Positions 1 through 6,151 of a DNA stretch of 8,420 nt are shown in pieces. The DNA comes from JAMIFN01 sp035906235 (GTDB taxonomy: Bacteria > Pseudomonadota > Gammaproteobacteria > Burkholderiales > Burkholderiaceae_C): NCBI GenBank assembly GCA_035906235.1, contig JAMIFN010000124.1, positions 1 through 8,420 of the forward strand, written 5' to 3'. The position numbers and the translations under genes were made by a program. Positions within the stretch are counted from its first letter, which is position 1, and every line of letters starts with the position of its first letter. The notes under the pieces are model-generated. The model was not told where the DNA came from, did no database searches, and was given only the letters and a program-made list of their open reading frames with translations.

Positions 1-908
1 TACTGGCGGACTGGTGGGCAAAATGGCTGTGCGGCATTGTCGCCGGCGTGGTTATCGGCCGCCTATTTGTGATCGGGCATGACGCCTGCCATATGAGCCT
101 GACACCGCACCGCAAACTGAATAAATGGTTGGGGCGCATCGCTTTTTTGCCGTCGCTCACGCCTTATAGCCTGTGGGATGTGGGCCACAATGTGGTGCAC
201 CACGGTTACACCAACCTCAAAGGGGTCGATTTTGTTTGGGAGCCTTTGACCCCAGCTGAATACGCAGCCCTGCCGATGGGACAAAAAATCTTGCAGCGCA
301 TTTACCGCAGCGGTTGGGCGCCAGGGGTGTATTACATGATCGAGATCTGGTGGAAACGCGAGTTTTTCCCCAGCAAAAAATACATGCCTAGCCGCCGCCC
401 TGTGTTTTTGTGGGATTCGCTCTTGTCTTTAGGCTTTGCCTTGGTGTGGATCGGCACTTTGATCGGCTTGGCGCTGTATACCGAGCAATCGATTGCGCTC
501 TTGCTGCTGTTTGGTTTTGCCATCCCCTTCTACGCTTGGCTCACCATGATCGGCTTTGTGATTTATGTGCACCACACGCATGAGCGCGTGAAATGGCAAA
601 ACGACAAAGCGACTTGGGCCAAGGCCGCGCCTTTTGTCACCACCACGGTGCATTTGACCTTCCCGCTGGCCTTGGGCGCAGTAGCGCACCACATCATGGA
701 GCACACGGCGCACCATGTGGACATGACCGTGCCCCTGTATCGCCTGAAAAAAGCGCAGGCGCGTTTAGAAGAAATGATGCCTGGGCGCATTGTTGTGCAG
801 CCTTTTAGCTTGGGCTGGTATTTCAGTACAGCGCGCAAATGCAAGTTGTTTTGCTTTGAGCAAAATACCTGGACGGACTTTAAAGGCAAGGCCACTGCTG
901 CGGCTTAA
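1..908 (+). CDS. Membrane fatty acid desaturase, 5' end missing
   Basis: Integral-membrane di-iron desaturase, probably introducing a double bond into an acyl chain at the inner membrane. The frame is open from base 3 to the TAA at 906-908, so the gene begins outside the window; the GTG at 48 is merely an internal codon. Counting from that GTG, three histidine clusters of the desaturase family are present: HDACH at 11-15, HNVVHH at 47-52 and HHIMEHTAHH at 214-223. An extra VHHTHE lies at 174-179. Hydrophobic stretches at about 121-145 and 147-174 fit the second membrane pair. The spacing of the boxes resembles the omega-6/delta-12 type more than the acyl-CoA delta-9 type, but the regioselectivity cannot be read from sequence. 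The C-terminus is intact and is followed 18 bases later by a terminator. Certain as to family, uncertain as to substrate. Confidence 0.93.
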   Translation, partial: LADWWAKWLCGIVAGVVIGRLFVIGHDACHMSLTPHRKLNKWLGRIAFLPSLTPYSLWDVGHNVVHHGYTNLKGVDFVWEPLTPAEYAALPMGQKILQRIYRSGWAPGVYYMIEIWWKREFFPSKKYMPSRRPVFLWDSLLSLGFALVWIGTLIGLALYTEQSIALLLLFGFAIPFYAWLTMIGFVIYVHHTHERVKWQNDKATWAKAAPFVTTTVHLTFPLALGAVAHHIMEHTAHHVDMTVPLYRLKKAQARLEEMMPGRIVVQPFSLGWYFSTARKCKLFCFEQNTWTDFKGKATAAA

Positions 909-926
909 ACGCCCTGCATGCATCGC

Positions 927-953
927 AAAACGCTGCCTAAGGCAGCGTTTTTT
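927..953 (+). terminator. Rho-independent terminator, probably bidirectional
   Basis: Perfect 7-bp stem CGCTGCC/GGCAGCG with a TAA loop (931-947), preceded by AAAA and followed by TTTTTT. It lies 18 bases after the desaturase stop. On the minus strand the same hairpin is followed by TTTT, so it may also end transcripts arriving from the converging Mpo1-like gene. Confidence 0.9.
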
Positions 954-974
954 GTGGAGGATTCGACTTGCTGA

Positions 975-1023
975 TGCTATTTAAATAATAGCTACTTAGG
1001 CAGGTTTTACGGCCTAAATACCG
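975..1023 (+). repeat. Dispersed palindromic repeat, copy 1
   Basis: Contains two small hairpins: GCTATT/AATAGC around 977-992 and TTAGGC/GCCTAA (996-1001 and 1012-1017). The segment 998-1023 recurs on the opposite strand at 5075-5101, with 21 identical consecutive bases and then a one-base indel. It sits in the intergenic space just beyond the stop of the Mpo1-like gene. It resembles a REP-like intergenic repeat of the kind I associate with Comamonadaceae; that resemblance is from memory. Confidence 0.75.
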
Positions 1024-1033
1024 CAAATGATGC

Positions 1034-1486
1034 TTATTTTCCTTGATGGGCGATTTTGCGGGCTGAAACCTGCAACACAAACAGCGGCCCGACCAGCAGG
1101 TATTGCACATCTTCAAAAAAACTGGGTTTCTTGCCTTCCAGCTTGTGGCCGATAAATTGCCCTATCCAGGCCACGATAAAAACGGCGATACAAATCTGCA
1201 GCCGCCATGCACCCATCAGGTAAAGCAGCCCTAGCGAGGCTGCCGCCCACAACAACATGGCCAAGGTATAGCGCCAGTTGCCCAAAAACAGGTAATAGGC
1301 CATGCTGCCCACGATCAGGGCGTAAAGCGCCCAAGGGTGCAGTGCATACAGCAAGCCCATCAAACTCAGCATGATGGCGGGAATGGCGAGCAGGTGAATC
1401 GCCTCATTGCCAGGGTGCTGGTGGCTTTGCGCGTAAAAGGCCAGGCGGCTGTCAAAGCGGGGGTGTAGGCGGGGGTGTAGGCTCAT
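1034..1486 (-). CDS. Mpo1-like (DUF962/YGL010w) membrane protein
   Basis: A 150-residue hydrophobic protein. The N-terminal signature SHQHPGNEAIHLLAIP (21-36) and the C-terminal block GQFIGHKLEGKKPSFFED (109-126) are typical of the DUF962/Mpo1-like family. The characterised yeast member is an iron-dependent dioxygenase in alpha-oxidation of 2-hydroxy fatty acids; the bacterial role is unknown to me. His22, His24, His31 and His114 are candidate metal ligands. About four membrane segments are visible (31-50, 53-68, 74-91, 96-113). The frame extends upstream to 1624, but that extension runs through a terminator and into the preceding gene. The ATG at 1486 has GGAG seven bases upstream and starts just before the conserved part, so it is preferred. 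The N-terminus carries a small duplication, LHPRLHPR. There is little room for its own promoter after the terminator at 1517-1548. Confidence 0.86.
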   Translation of the reverse strand: MSLHPRLHPRFDSRLAFYAQSHQHPGNEAIHLLAIPAIMLSLMGLLYALHPWALYALIVGSMAYYLFLGNWRYTLAMLLWAAASLGLLYLMGAWRLQICIAVFIVAWIGQFIGHKLEGKKPSFFEDVQYLLVGPLFVLQVSARKIAHQGK

Positions 1487-1493
1487 GGTGGTG

Positions 1494-1497
1494 CTCC
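1494..1497 (-). promoter_or_regulatory. Ribosome binding site fixing the start at 1486
   Basis: GGAG on the minus strand, seven bases before the ATG at 1484-1486. It decides in favour of the short form of the Mpo1-like protein over the long open frame reaching 1624. Confidence 0.7.
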
Positions 1498-1516
1498 AGC
1501 AGAAAAAAGCGCCTAT

Positions 1517-1548
1517 AAAAAACGCCCATAGCAGGCTGTCTATGGGCG
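1517..1548 (-). terminator. Rho-independent terminator of the nitronate monooxygenase gene
   Basis: On the minus strand a perfect 9-bp stem CGCCCATAG/CTATGGGCG (1540-1548 and 1523-1531) with an 8-base loop is followed directly by TTTTTT (1517-1522). It begins 28 bases past the stop at 1576. A second, partial copy of the 3' arm (ATAGGCGC) with another TTTTTT at 1503-1508 follows. Confidence 0.92.
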
Positions 1549-1575
1549 CATTGTGCTGCGGGAGCCAGCTGGCGA

Positions 1576-2580
1576 TCAAGCGCCGAGCAGGCGTTTTTTC
1601 GCGGCGGCGTATTCGCCCTGCCACTGCGCCACCCTGTCAGCGGTGGTTTGGATTTGTTGCACCTCGCCGCAGCCTTGGCCGCAGCCCCAAATGTCTTTCC
1701 AGGCCTTGGCGCTGCTCATGGCCGCTGACCCTGTGCCAAAGTTCATTTTGCTGGGGTCAGATTGCACCAGAGCAGCGGGGTCCATGCCTGCGGCGGTGAT
1801 GGACGGAATCAAGTAATTGCCATGCACGCCGGTAAAAGCGTTGCTGTACAAAATATCGTCGGAATTGCTGGCCACCACCATCTCTTTATATGCTTGCACC
1901 GCATTGGCTTCGGGCGTGGCGATAAAGGGTGTGCCGATATAGGCGAAGTCTGCGCCCATGGCTTGCGCCGCCAAAATCGCGTCGCCCGTAGCCATGCAGC
2001 CCGACAGCGCCACAGGGCCGTCAAACCACTGGCGAATCTCGCCAATCAGGGCAAAGGGCGATTTCACGCCCGCGTGCCCACCCGCACCTGCGGCCACGGC
2101 AATCAGGCCGTCTGCGCCTTTTTCGATCGCTTTGTGGGCAAAGGTGTTGTTGATGACATCGTGCATGACGATGCCGCCCCAGCCCTGCACGGCCTTGTAC
2201 ACATCAGTAATCGCGCCCAGGCTGGTGATCACCAGCGGAACTTGGTATTTAGCACAGATTTGCAAATCGTGATCGAGGCGATCGTTGGTCTTGTGTACGA
2301 TTTGGTTGATGGCAAAAGGTGCGGCGGGGCGATCGGGGTTGGCTTGGTCCCAGGCGGCCAAACCTTCGGTGATTTCATGCAGCCATTCATCCAATTGGCT
2401 AGCAGGGCGGGCGTTGAGGCTGGGCATAGAACCCACGATGCCAGCCGTGCACTGGGCGATCACCAGTTTGGGGTTGCTGACGATAAACAGCGGCGCGCCG
2501 ATGACGGGAAAACGCAGTTTTTGCAGGGCCGCGGACATAGGGGCGCCAGAGACTGTTTGGCTGGCTGGTGTGTAGCTCAT
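1576..2580 (-). CDS. Nitronate monooxygenase-like FMN enzyme (2-nitropropane dioxygenase family)
   Basis: 334-residue cytosolic TIM-barrel flavoprotein. Family members oxidise alkyl nitronates with FMN and oxygen; some homologues are enoyl reductases or lack a known substrate. Visible marks are the N-terminal strand FPVIGAPLF (24-32), the FMN-site motif AAGAGGHAGV (163-172, with the conserved His169), the segment LSGCMATGDAILAAQAMGAD (192-211) and the phosphate-binding GTPF at 216-219. A cysteine pair, WGCGQGCGE, lies near the C-terminus (298-306). Length is near the family norm. The ATG at 2580 has a good Shine-Dalgarno, AAGGA, about six bases upstream; an internal Met15 is a less likely start. 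It lies 153 bases downstream of relA in the same direction and ends in a strong terminator. Family assignment is firm; the physiological substrate is unknown. Confidence 0.9.
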   Translation of the reverse strand: MSYTPASQTVSGAPMSAALQKLRFPVIGAPLFIVSNPKLVIAQCTAGIVGSMPSLNARPASQLDEWLHEITEGLAAWDQANPDRPAAPFAINQIVHKTNDRLDHDLQICAKYQVPLVITSLGAITDVYKAVQGWGGIVMHDVINNTFAHKAIEKGADGLIAVAAGAGGHAGVKSPFALIGEIRQWFDGPVALSGCMATGDAILAAQAMGADFAYIGTPFIATPEANAVQAYKEMVVASNSDDILYSNAFTGVHGNYLIPSITAAGMDPAALVQSDPSKMNFGTGSAAMSSAKAWKDIWGCGQGCGEVQQIQTTADRVAQWQGEYAAAKKRLLGA

Positions 2581-2639
2581 GGGGTTTCCTTCTTAAATTT
2601 TGGCAGCGTCAGAGGCGTCTCGTGCTGCTTTGTGAATGA

Positions 2640-2712
2640 TTATGCGAAGCCCCATCGCCACATCATCTATGCCAATTGGATGATGGGCAAAGCGTTGGGC
2701 TTATGCTTGCCC
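2640..2712 (-). promoter_or_regulatory. Leader with overlapping hairpins and a mini-ORF between relA and the monooxygenase gene
   Basis: On the minus strand a hairpin GGGCAAGC/GCTTTGCCC (2685-2712, one bulge) shares bases with a second possible stem, CCCATC/GATGGG (2651-2656 and 2682-2687). That stem encloses a 7-bp CATCATC/GATGATG stem (2661-2667 and 2679-2685). The structures compete, as in attenuators. Directly after, bases 2666-2640 can be read as the 8-codon ORF MMWRWGFA. No T-run follows and no clear Shine-Dalgarno precedes the mini-ORF, so a regulatory role is conjecture. Confidence 0.3.
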
Positions 2713-2733
2713 GCTCCCCGTTTAGCAGTTTTT

Positions 2734-4989
2734 TCAGATCCGCTGGGCGCTTTTTACGCCGTCGATTTGCAAAAGCTGGTTGCAAATGGTGGGCAGTTCA
2801 TCGGTATTGCCCAAATCCATGATGAGGTGGATGTGCAACAGGTCACGGCTGGCCTGACTTTGCACGCTGCTGACGCTGATTTTGGCTTTGGCCAGGCTGT
2901 CCATCACATCGCGCAGCAGGTGGGCGCGTTCGCGCGCCATGATTTGCAGCGCCACGCTATAGCTGGCCTTGCCGCTTTGCGCGGTTTTGCCCCAGGCCAC
3001 ATCAATCACGCGCTCGGCATCGCGTCCCAGCAGGGCGGCAAAGCTGGGGCAGTCGCGGCGGTGGATGCTGACACCGCGCCCACGGGTGACATAGCCGGCA
3101 ATGGCGTCGGGCGGGGCAGGGCGGCAGCATTTGGCCAATTGCGTCAGCAGGCTATCGACGCCCACCACCAGCACACCACCTTTGGGGGCGCTGCCCGCAT
3201 CGCTGGGGCGCAGGGCTTTTTTCAGGCGCAGGGCGGCGTTTTCTTCTTCGCTGGGCGGCTCGGCGGCGGGGCGCAGGCTTTGCTCGATGGTGCGCAGCGA
3301 GAGCTCGTCTTTGCCTATGGCTTCAAACAATTGCTCGGCCGATTTCAGCCCCAGATTTTGCGCCAAATCTTCCAGCTTTAAGGCGGTTTTGCCTTCGCGT
3401 TGCAGCAGTTTTTCTAGCTGCTCGCGGCCACGGGCGCGGGTTTCGTCCAGCGCCTGGGTGTTGAACCAAGCCCGCACTTTGGCGCGCGCGCGGGCCGAGG
3501 CCAAATACCCCTCTTCGATCAACCAATTGCGCGAAGGCGCACCCTCTTTGGCGGCGTTAATTTCTACCGTTTGGCCATTGCGCAGCGCGGTGTTCAGCGG
3601 CACCAGTTGCCCATCGACTCGCGCACCACGGCAGCGATGCCCCAGATTGGTGTGTACGGCGTAGGCAAAATCCACGGGGCTAGCACCTGCGGGCAAATCG
3701 ACCACGCGGGCATCGGGTGTGAAAACATAAATGCGGTCGGCTAGCAGGTCGCTGCCAGCGGGTTCGCTGATATCGCGCTCCCACTCCAGCAGCTGGCGCA
3801 GCATGGCGATTTTGGCGTCGTATTCGCTGCTGGCCGATACGCCGGCGTAGCCTTTAGCGCCCGCTTCTTTATAGGCCCAGTGCGCAGCTGCGCCGGTTTC
3901 GGCGGCCTCGTGCATGGCCTGGGTGCGGATTTGGATTTCCACCGGCAGCTCAGGCTTGCCGGGCATGGCATCGCGCACCACGGTGTGCAGGCTTTGGTAG
4001 CCATTGACCTTGGGGCGGGCAATGTAATCGCTAAATTCTTCGGGCAGGGGCGCATAAAGCGTGTGCATCAGCGCTAGCGTGGCGTAGCAGGCGGGCACAT
4101 CGGCGACCAAAATGCGCATGGCGCGCACATCCAGCACCTGCTCAAAACGCAGCTTTTTGCCCCGCATTTTTTTCACGATGCTGTAGATATGCTTGGGGCG
4201 GCCTTGCACATCGGCGGGCACGCCCGCTTCGTGCAGGGCATGGCGAATGTCGGCGGTGAGCCGCACCATGTTTTCCTCCCGCGTGATGCGGGTGGCGGCC
4301 AGGTTTTTGGCAATCTCTTGGTAAACCGCAGGCTCTAAAAAGCGAAAAGCGAGGTCTTCCAATTCCCATTTGATTTGCCAAATGCCTAAGCGATTCGCCA
4401 GCGGCGCAAAAATATGCAGGGCTTGCGCGGCAAAGGCCTGGTCGGGCTGGGCTTTGCTCTCGGCGCACCAGCGCAGGCTTTGCAGGCAACTGGCCAGGCC
4501 CAGCAGCACCACGCGCAAATCGCGCGAGAAAGCCAGCAGCATTTTGCGCACGCTCTCGGTTTGCGGCGGCGCACCTGGGGCGGCGTTTTTGGGGGCGGAT
4601 GCCTGCGCGGCCAAGCGCTGCGCCTGCATCATTTGCGTGGCTTCTAGTGCCAGGCGGGCGTAGTTTTCGTCAAAGGCGTGGGTCAAAGCCTCTAGCGGCT
4701 TGGCCAATTGCTCGCAAGCCAGCACCAAATAACTGGCCGCTTGCAGCGAATCAGCAGCGCCCAGCCCCTGCAAAATCGCTGCCACACCATCGGCATGGTG
4801 CAGGGCGTTTTCGCCAAAGGCGGTGCATTCATGCGCCAGCAGCGGCGTGGCAAATTGGCGCGCGCGCAGCAGCGCGTCGGCGGGCGCCGCCGCATCTTGC
4901 GTGGCCGCTTGAATCAGGGCGTGGTGTTGCGTGGGGTTGTTGCTTTTCATGCCTAGGGCTTGCGGGTGGGGGAGCGAATCAACGCCCAT
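2734..4989 (-). CDS. relA: RelA-type (p)ppGpp synthetase with degenerate hydrolase domain
   Basis: Long RelA/SpoT homologue that makes (p)ppGpp from GTP/GDP and ATP on stalled ribosomes. At the N-terminus the HD hydrolase is eroded: HHADGVAAIL (64-73) replaces the usual HP..VA, and YLVLACEQL (87-95) stands where active enzymes have the HDxxED block, so hydrolase activity is not expected. The synthetase domain follows, with GRPKHIYSIVKKM (263-275), DVRAMRIL (287-294), NGYQSLHTVV (329-338) and EIQIRTQAMHE (351-361). Next come a TGS domain (about 419-478), a zinc-finger/RIS region with Cys621, Cys622, Asp646 and Cys647, and a C-terminal ACT domain (about 675-751). The charge motif reads EFSD (318-321). 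The start at 4989 lacks a good Shine-Dalgarno; Met14 at 4950 would give 738 residues and is equally plausible. No T-run terminator follows. Confidence 0.96.
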   Translation of the reverse strand: MGVDSLPHPQALGMKSNNPTQHHALIQAATQDAAAPADALLRARQFATPLLAHECTAFGENALHHADGVAAILQGLGAADSLQAASYLVLACEQLAKPLEALTHAFDENYARLALEATQMMQAQRLAAQASAPKNAAPGAPPQTESVRKMLLAFSRDLRVVLLGLASCLQSLRWCAESKAQPDQAFAAQALHIFAPLANRLGIWQIKWELEDLAFRFLEPAVYQEIAKNLAATRITREENMVRLTADIRHALHEAGVPADVQGRPKHIYSIVKKMRGKKLRFEQVLDVRAMRILVADVPACYATLALMHTLYAPLPEEFSDYIARPKVNGYQSLHTVVRDAMPGKPELPVEIQIRTQAMHEAAETGAAAHWAYKEAGAKGYAGVSASSEYDAKIAMLRQLLEWERDISEPAGSDLLADRIYVFTPDARVVDLPAGASPVDFAYAVHTNLGHRCRGARVDGQLVPLNTALRNGQTVEINAAKEGAPSRNWLIEEGYLASARARAKVRAWFNTQALDETRARGREQLEKLLQREGKTALKLEDLAQNLGLKSAEQLFEAIGKDELSLRTIEQSLRPAAEPPSEEENAALRLKKALRPSDAGSAPKGGVLVVGVDSLLTQLAKCCRPAPPDAIAGYVTRGRGVSIHRRDCPSFAALLGRDAERVIDVAWGKTAQSGKASYSVALQIMARERAHLLRDVMDSLAKAKISVSSVQSQASRDLLHIHLIMDLGNTDELPTICNQLLQIDGVKSAQRI

Positions 4990-5019
4990 TATGGCCAGAT
5001 TGCATGAGCCTGAAGCGGC

Positions 5020-5054
5020 AGAAAACCTGTGGCCCGCCTTGAGCGAGGTTTTCT
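5020..5054 (-). promoter_or_regulatory. 9-bp inverted repeat upstream of relA
   Basis: AGAAAACCT (5020-5028) and AGGTTTTCT (5046-5054) are perfect reverse complements separated by 17 bases. The repeat lies 31-65 bases before the relA start. It could be an operator or an untranslated-region hairpin. No T-run follows, so it is not a standard terminator. Confidence 0.35.
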
Positions 5055-5074
5055 AGGAGTTTTTCGGGTGTTTT

Positions 5075-5124
5075 CGGTATTTTAGGCCGTAAAACCTGCC
5101 TGAGCAGCTCACTTTTTTGATGCG
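5075..5124 (-). repeat. Dispersed palindromic repeat, copy 2 (inverted relative to copy 1)
   Basis: On the minus strand this matches copy 1 at 975-1023. The core 5075-5101 is nearly identical (one indel), and the flanking part 5102-5124 is diverged but shares the AGCT.CT block. It includes the palindrome TGAGC-A-GCTCA at 5101-5111. It lies upstream of relA within the roughly 300-base gap 4990-5286, which also holds the inverted repeats at 5020-5054 and 5134-5158 and the rubredoxin terminator. I see no gene in that gap. Confidence 0.75.
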
Positions 5125-5133
5125 GTAAGTCGG

Positions 5134-5158
5134 AGATTACGGGCTTGACCCGCAATCT
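5134..5158 (-). repeat. 10-bp inverted repeat with 5-base loop
   Basis: AGATTACGGG (5134-5143) faces CCCGCAATCT (5149-5158). The single mismatch becomes a G-U pair only in minus-strand RNA, giving a 10-bp stem there. It lies between the rubredoxin terminator and repeat copy 2. Function unknown; no T-run follows on either strand. Confidence 0.45.
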
Positions 5159-5234
5159 ATTTGCCTTTTGCGGTGAGACTTCTGTTTGAACCCTGTTCTT
5201 AGCGTAAGCCCCCTAATCCGCAGAGGGACAAAAA

Positions 5235-5266
5235 CAAAAAAAAGCCCAGCGCTAAGGCTGGGCTTT
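5235..5266 (-). terminator. Rho-independent terminator of the rubredoxin gene
   Basis: Stem AAAGCCCAGC/GCTGGGCTTT (5241-5250 and 5257-5266) with a 6-base loop. On the minus strand it is followed by an extended T-run (5236-5242). It lies 20 bases after the rubredoxin stop. Confidence 0.9.
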
Positions 5267-5286
5267 GCATGGGGCGAAAGCAGCAA

Positions 5287-5466
5287 TCAGATTTCGATCA
5301 TCTCAAAATCTTCTTTGCACGAGCCGCATTCTGGGCAAACCCAGTTGGCGGGCACATCGGCCCATTTGGTACCAGCGGCTACGCCGTGGTCGGTGTCGCC
5401 TTGGGCTTCGTCATAAACCCAGCCGCAGATGGTGCAAATATAGGTTTTGAAATCGTTGTCGCTCAT
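5287..5466 (-). CDS. Rubredoxin
   Basis: A 59-residue cytosolic one-iron electron carrier. The translation contains YICTICGWVYDEAQGD (9-24) and NWVCPECG (41-48). These are the two CxxCG knuckles that bind Fe(Cys)4 through Cys11, Cys14, Cys44 and Cys47. The aromatic residues Tyr9, Tyr18, Trp42 and Phe54 of the family core are also present, as is the KEDFEM tail. Length is normal for the single-domain form. A fifth cysteine, Cys50 (CGSCKEDF), sits where I would expect a small or neutral residue. The ATG at 5464-5466 has GGAG nine bases upstream. The gene stands alone with its own terminator, so its redox partner (an alkane hydroxylase, an oxidoreductase or peroxide defence) cannot be told from context. 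A weak candidate promoter is TATATT (5507-5512) with TTAGAC (5532-5537), but its 19-base spacing is poor. Confidence 0.95.
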   Translation of the reverse strand: MSDNDFKTYICTICGWVYDEAQGDTDHGVAAGTKWADVPANWVCPECGSCKEDFEMIEI

Positions 5467-5590
5467 GGTGGGTTGCTCCGTGTAAGGGGGTTGGTGATCG
5501 TCCGCAAATATAGCCCAGTGCGGGCGCTGCAGTCTAAGCCGTGTGCAGGGTGTTTGATGTGCATCAGTGTGTTTTTGGCTTGCAATTAGA

Positions 5591-6004
5591 ATGGCGGCTG
5601 TGCGAAAAATTTTCCTGCTCTTTCTTTTGGCCTTGATGCCGCTGCAGCTGACTTGGGCAGCTGTGCTGAGTTATTGCCCAGACGAGAGCAGCATGTCGGC
5701 GCTGCACTTTGCCCACCAAGCCCAGGGCTGCCTGAAAGCGCAGACAGGGGAAACGCCTAATCCACCGACGCAGGCAGGCGCTAGCCCTGAGGCCAATAGC
5801 CCCAGTCTCGATGTGCACCATCACCACCTCAGCGACCATGGCTCGGCCTGGGTGGGCGAGTATTTCCAGGCGCTCACGGTTTTTGCTTGGCACGCAGCTG
5901 GCGCATGGCCAGCAGAAAACCGCGTGATGGCCAGCAGCGCCCCGCCTAGCGCCATAGAGCGCCCTAAGTGGCTAGGCAGCTCCGCCTTCTGCGGCGGGGT
6001 TTGA
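5591..6004 (+). CDS. czcI: CzcI-like small exported protein of a heavy-metal efflux operon
   Basis: A 137-residue protein with a clear signal peptide: VRKIF, a hydrophobic core at about 7-20, and a probable cut after LTWA near residue 23-24. The motif LPLQ.TWAAV.SYC.. early in the protein and its position directly ahead of czcC are what I associate with CzcI, a poorly understood periplasmic modulator of cobalt-zinc-cadmium resistance. The mature part has a histidine cluster, DVHHHHLSDH (74-83), plus His39, His42 and His101 and Cys29, Cys47 and Cys134 as possible metal ligands. The middle (50-72) is a low-complexity Pro/Ala/Thr linker. The ATG at 5591 was chosen because it begins just before the signal peptide. 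No Shine-Dalgarno is evident, and an upstream GTG at 5567 is in frame. It is separated from czcC by 147 bases in which I see no gene. The assignment rests on signature and context. Confidence 0.68.
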   Translation: MAAVRKIFLLFLLALMPLQLTWAAVLSYCPDESSMSALHFAHQAQGCLKAQTGETPNPPTQAGASPEANSPSLDVHHHHLSDHGSAWVGEYFQALTVFAWHAAGAWPAENRVMASSAPPSAIERPKWLGSSAFCGGV

Positions 6005-6141
6005 GCTTTGCAGCGCGTGCGTAGGCTTCTTTTGCTGCGCGCACCTTAGCTTCTCGTGTCATCACAGTCCCCTAGCTGAGTGCCAGCTCCTGGGCTGCAC
6101 GCGCCATGCTCACCCGCCGTTTCTCCTTCTTGTGTTTTTAC

Positions 6142-6145
6142 GGAG
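6142..6145 (+). promoter_or_regulatory. Ribosome binding site fixing the czcC start at 6152
   Basis: GGAG six bases before the ATG at 6152. It favours this start, which opens directly into a signal peptide, over the in-frame ATG at 6080, which would put 24 non-signal residues in front. Confidence 0.75.
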
Positions 6146-6151
6146 TTACGG

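Noticed and set aside
48..908. GTG at 48 as the true desaturase start
   Set aside because: The frame is open to the left window edge, and only a few residues would precede the first His box, whereas family members have an N-terminal region and membrane segments there.
1034..1624. Long form of the Mpo1-like protein starting at 1624
   Set aside because: It would translate through a strong terminator and overlap the upstream gene; the ATG at 1486 has a good ribosome binding site and matches the conserved N-terminus.
1762..3381. Long plus-strand open frame (539 codons) opposite the monooxygenase and relA genes
   Set aside because: It lies antisense to two well-recognised genes, crosses their intergenic gap, and has low-complexity Gly/Ala/His/Gln composition typical of a GC-rich shadow frame. 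No family motif is visible.
975..5124. Composite transposon carrying relA
   Set aside because: The flanking repeats are short and REP-like, no transposase lies between or beside them, I saw no target-site duplications, and relA is a core chromosomal gene.
5944..5977. GCCTAGC/GCTAGGC inverted repeat near the end of the czcI-like gene
   Set aside because: It lies inside coding sequence, has a long loop and no T-run, and could easily arise by chance.
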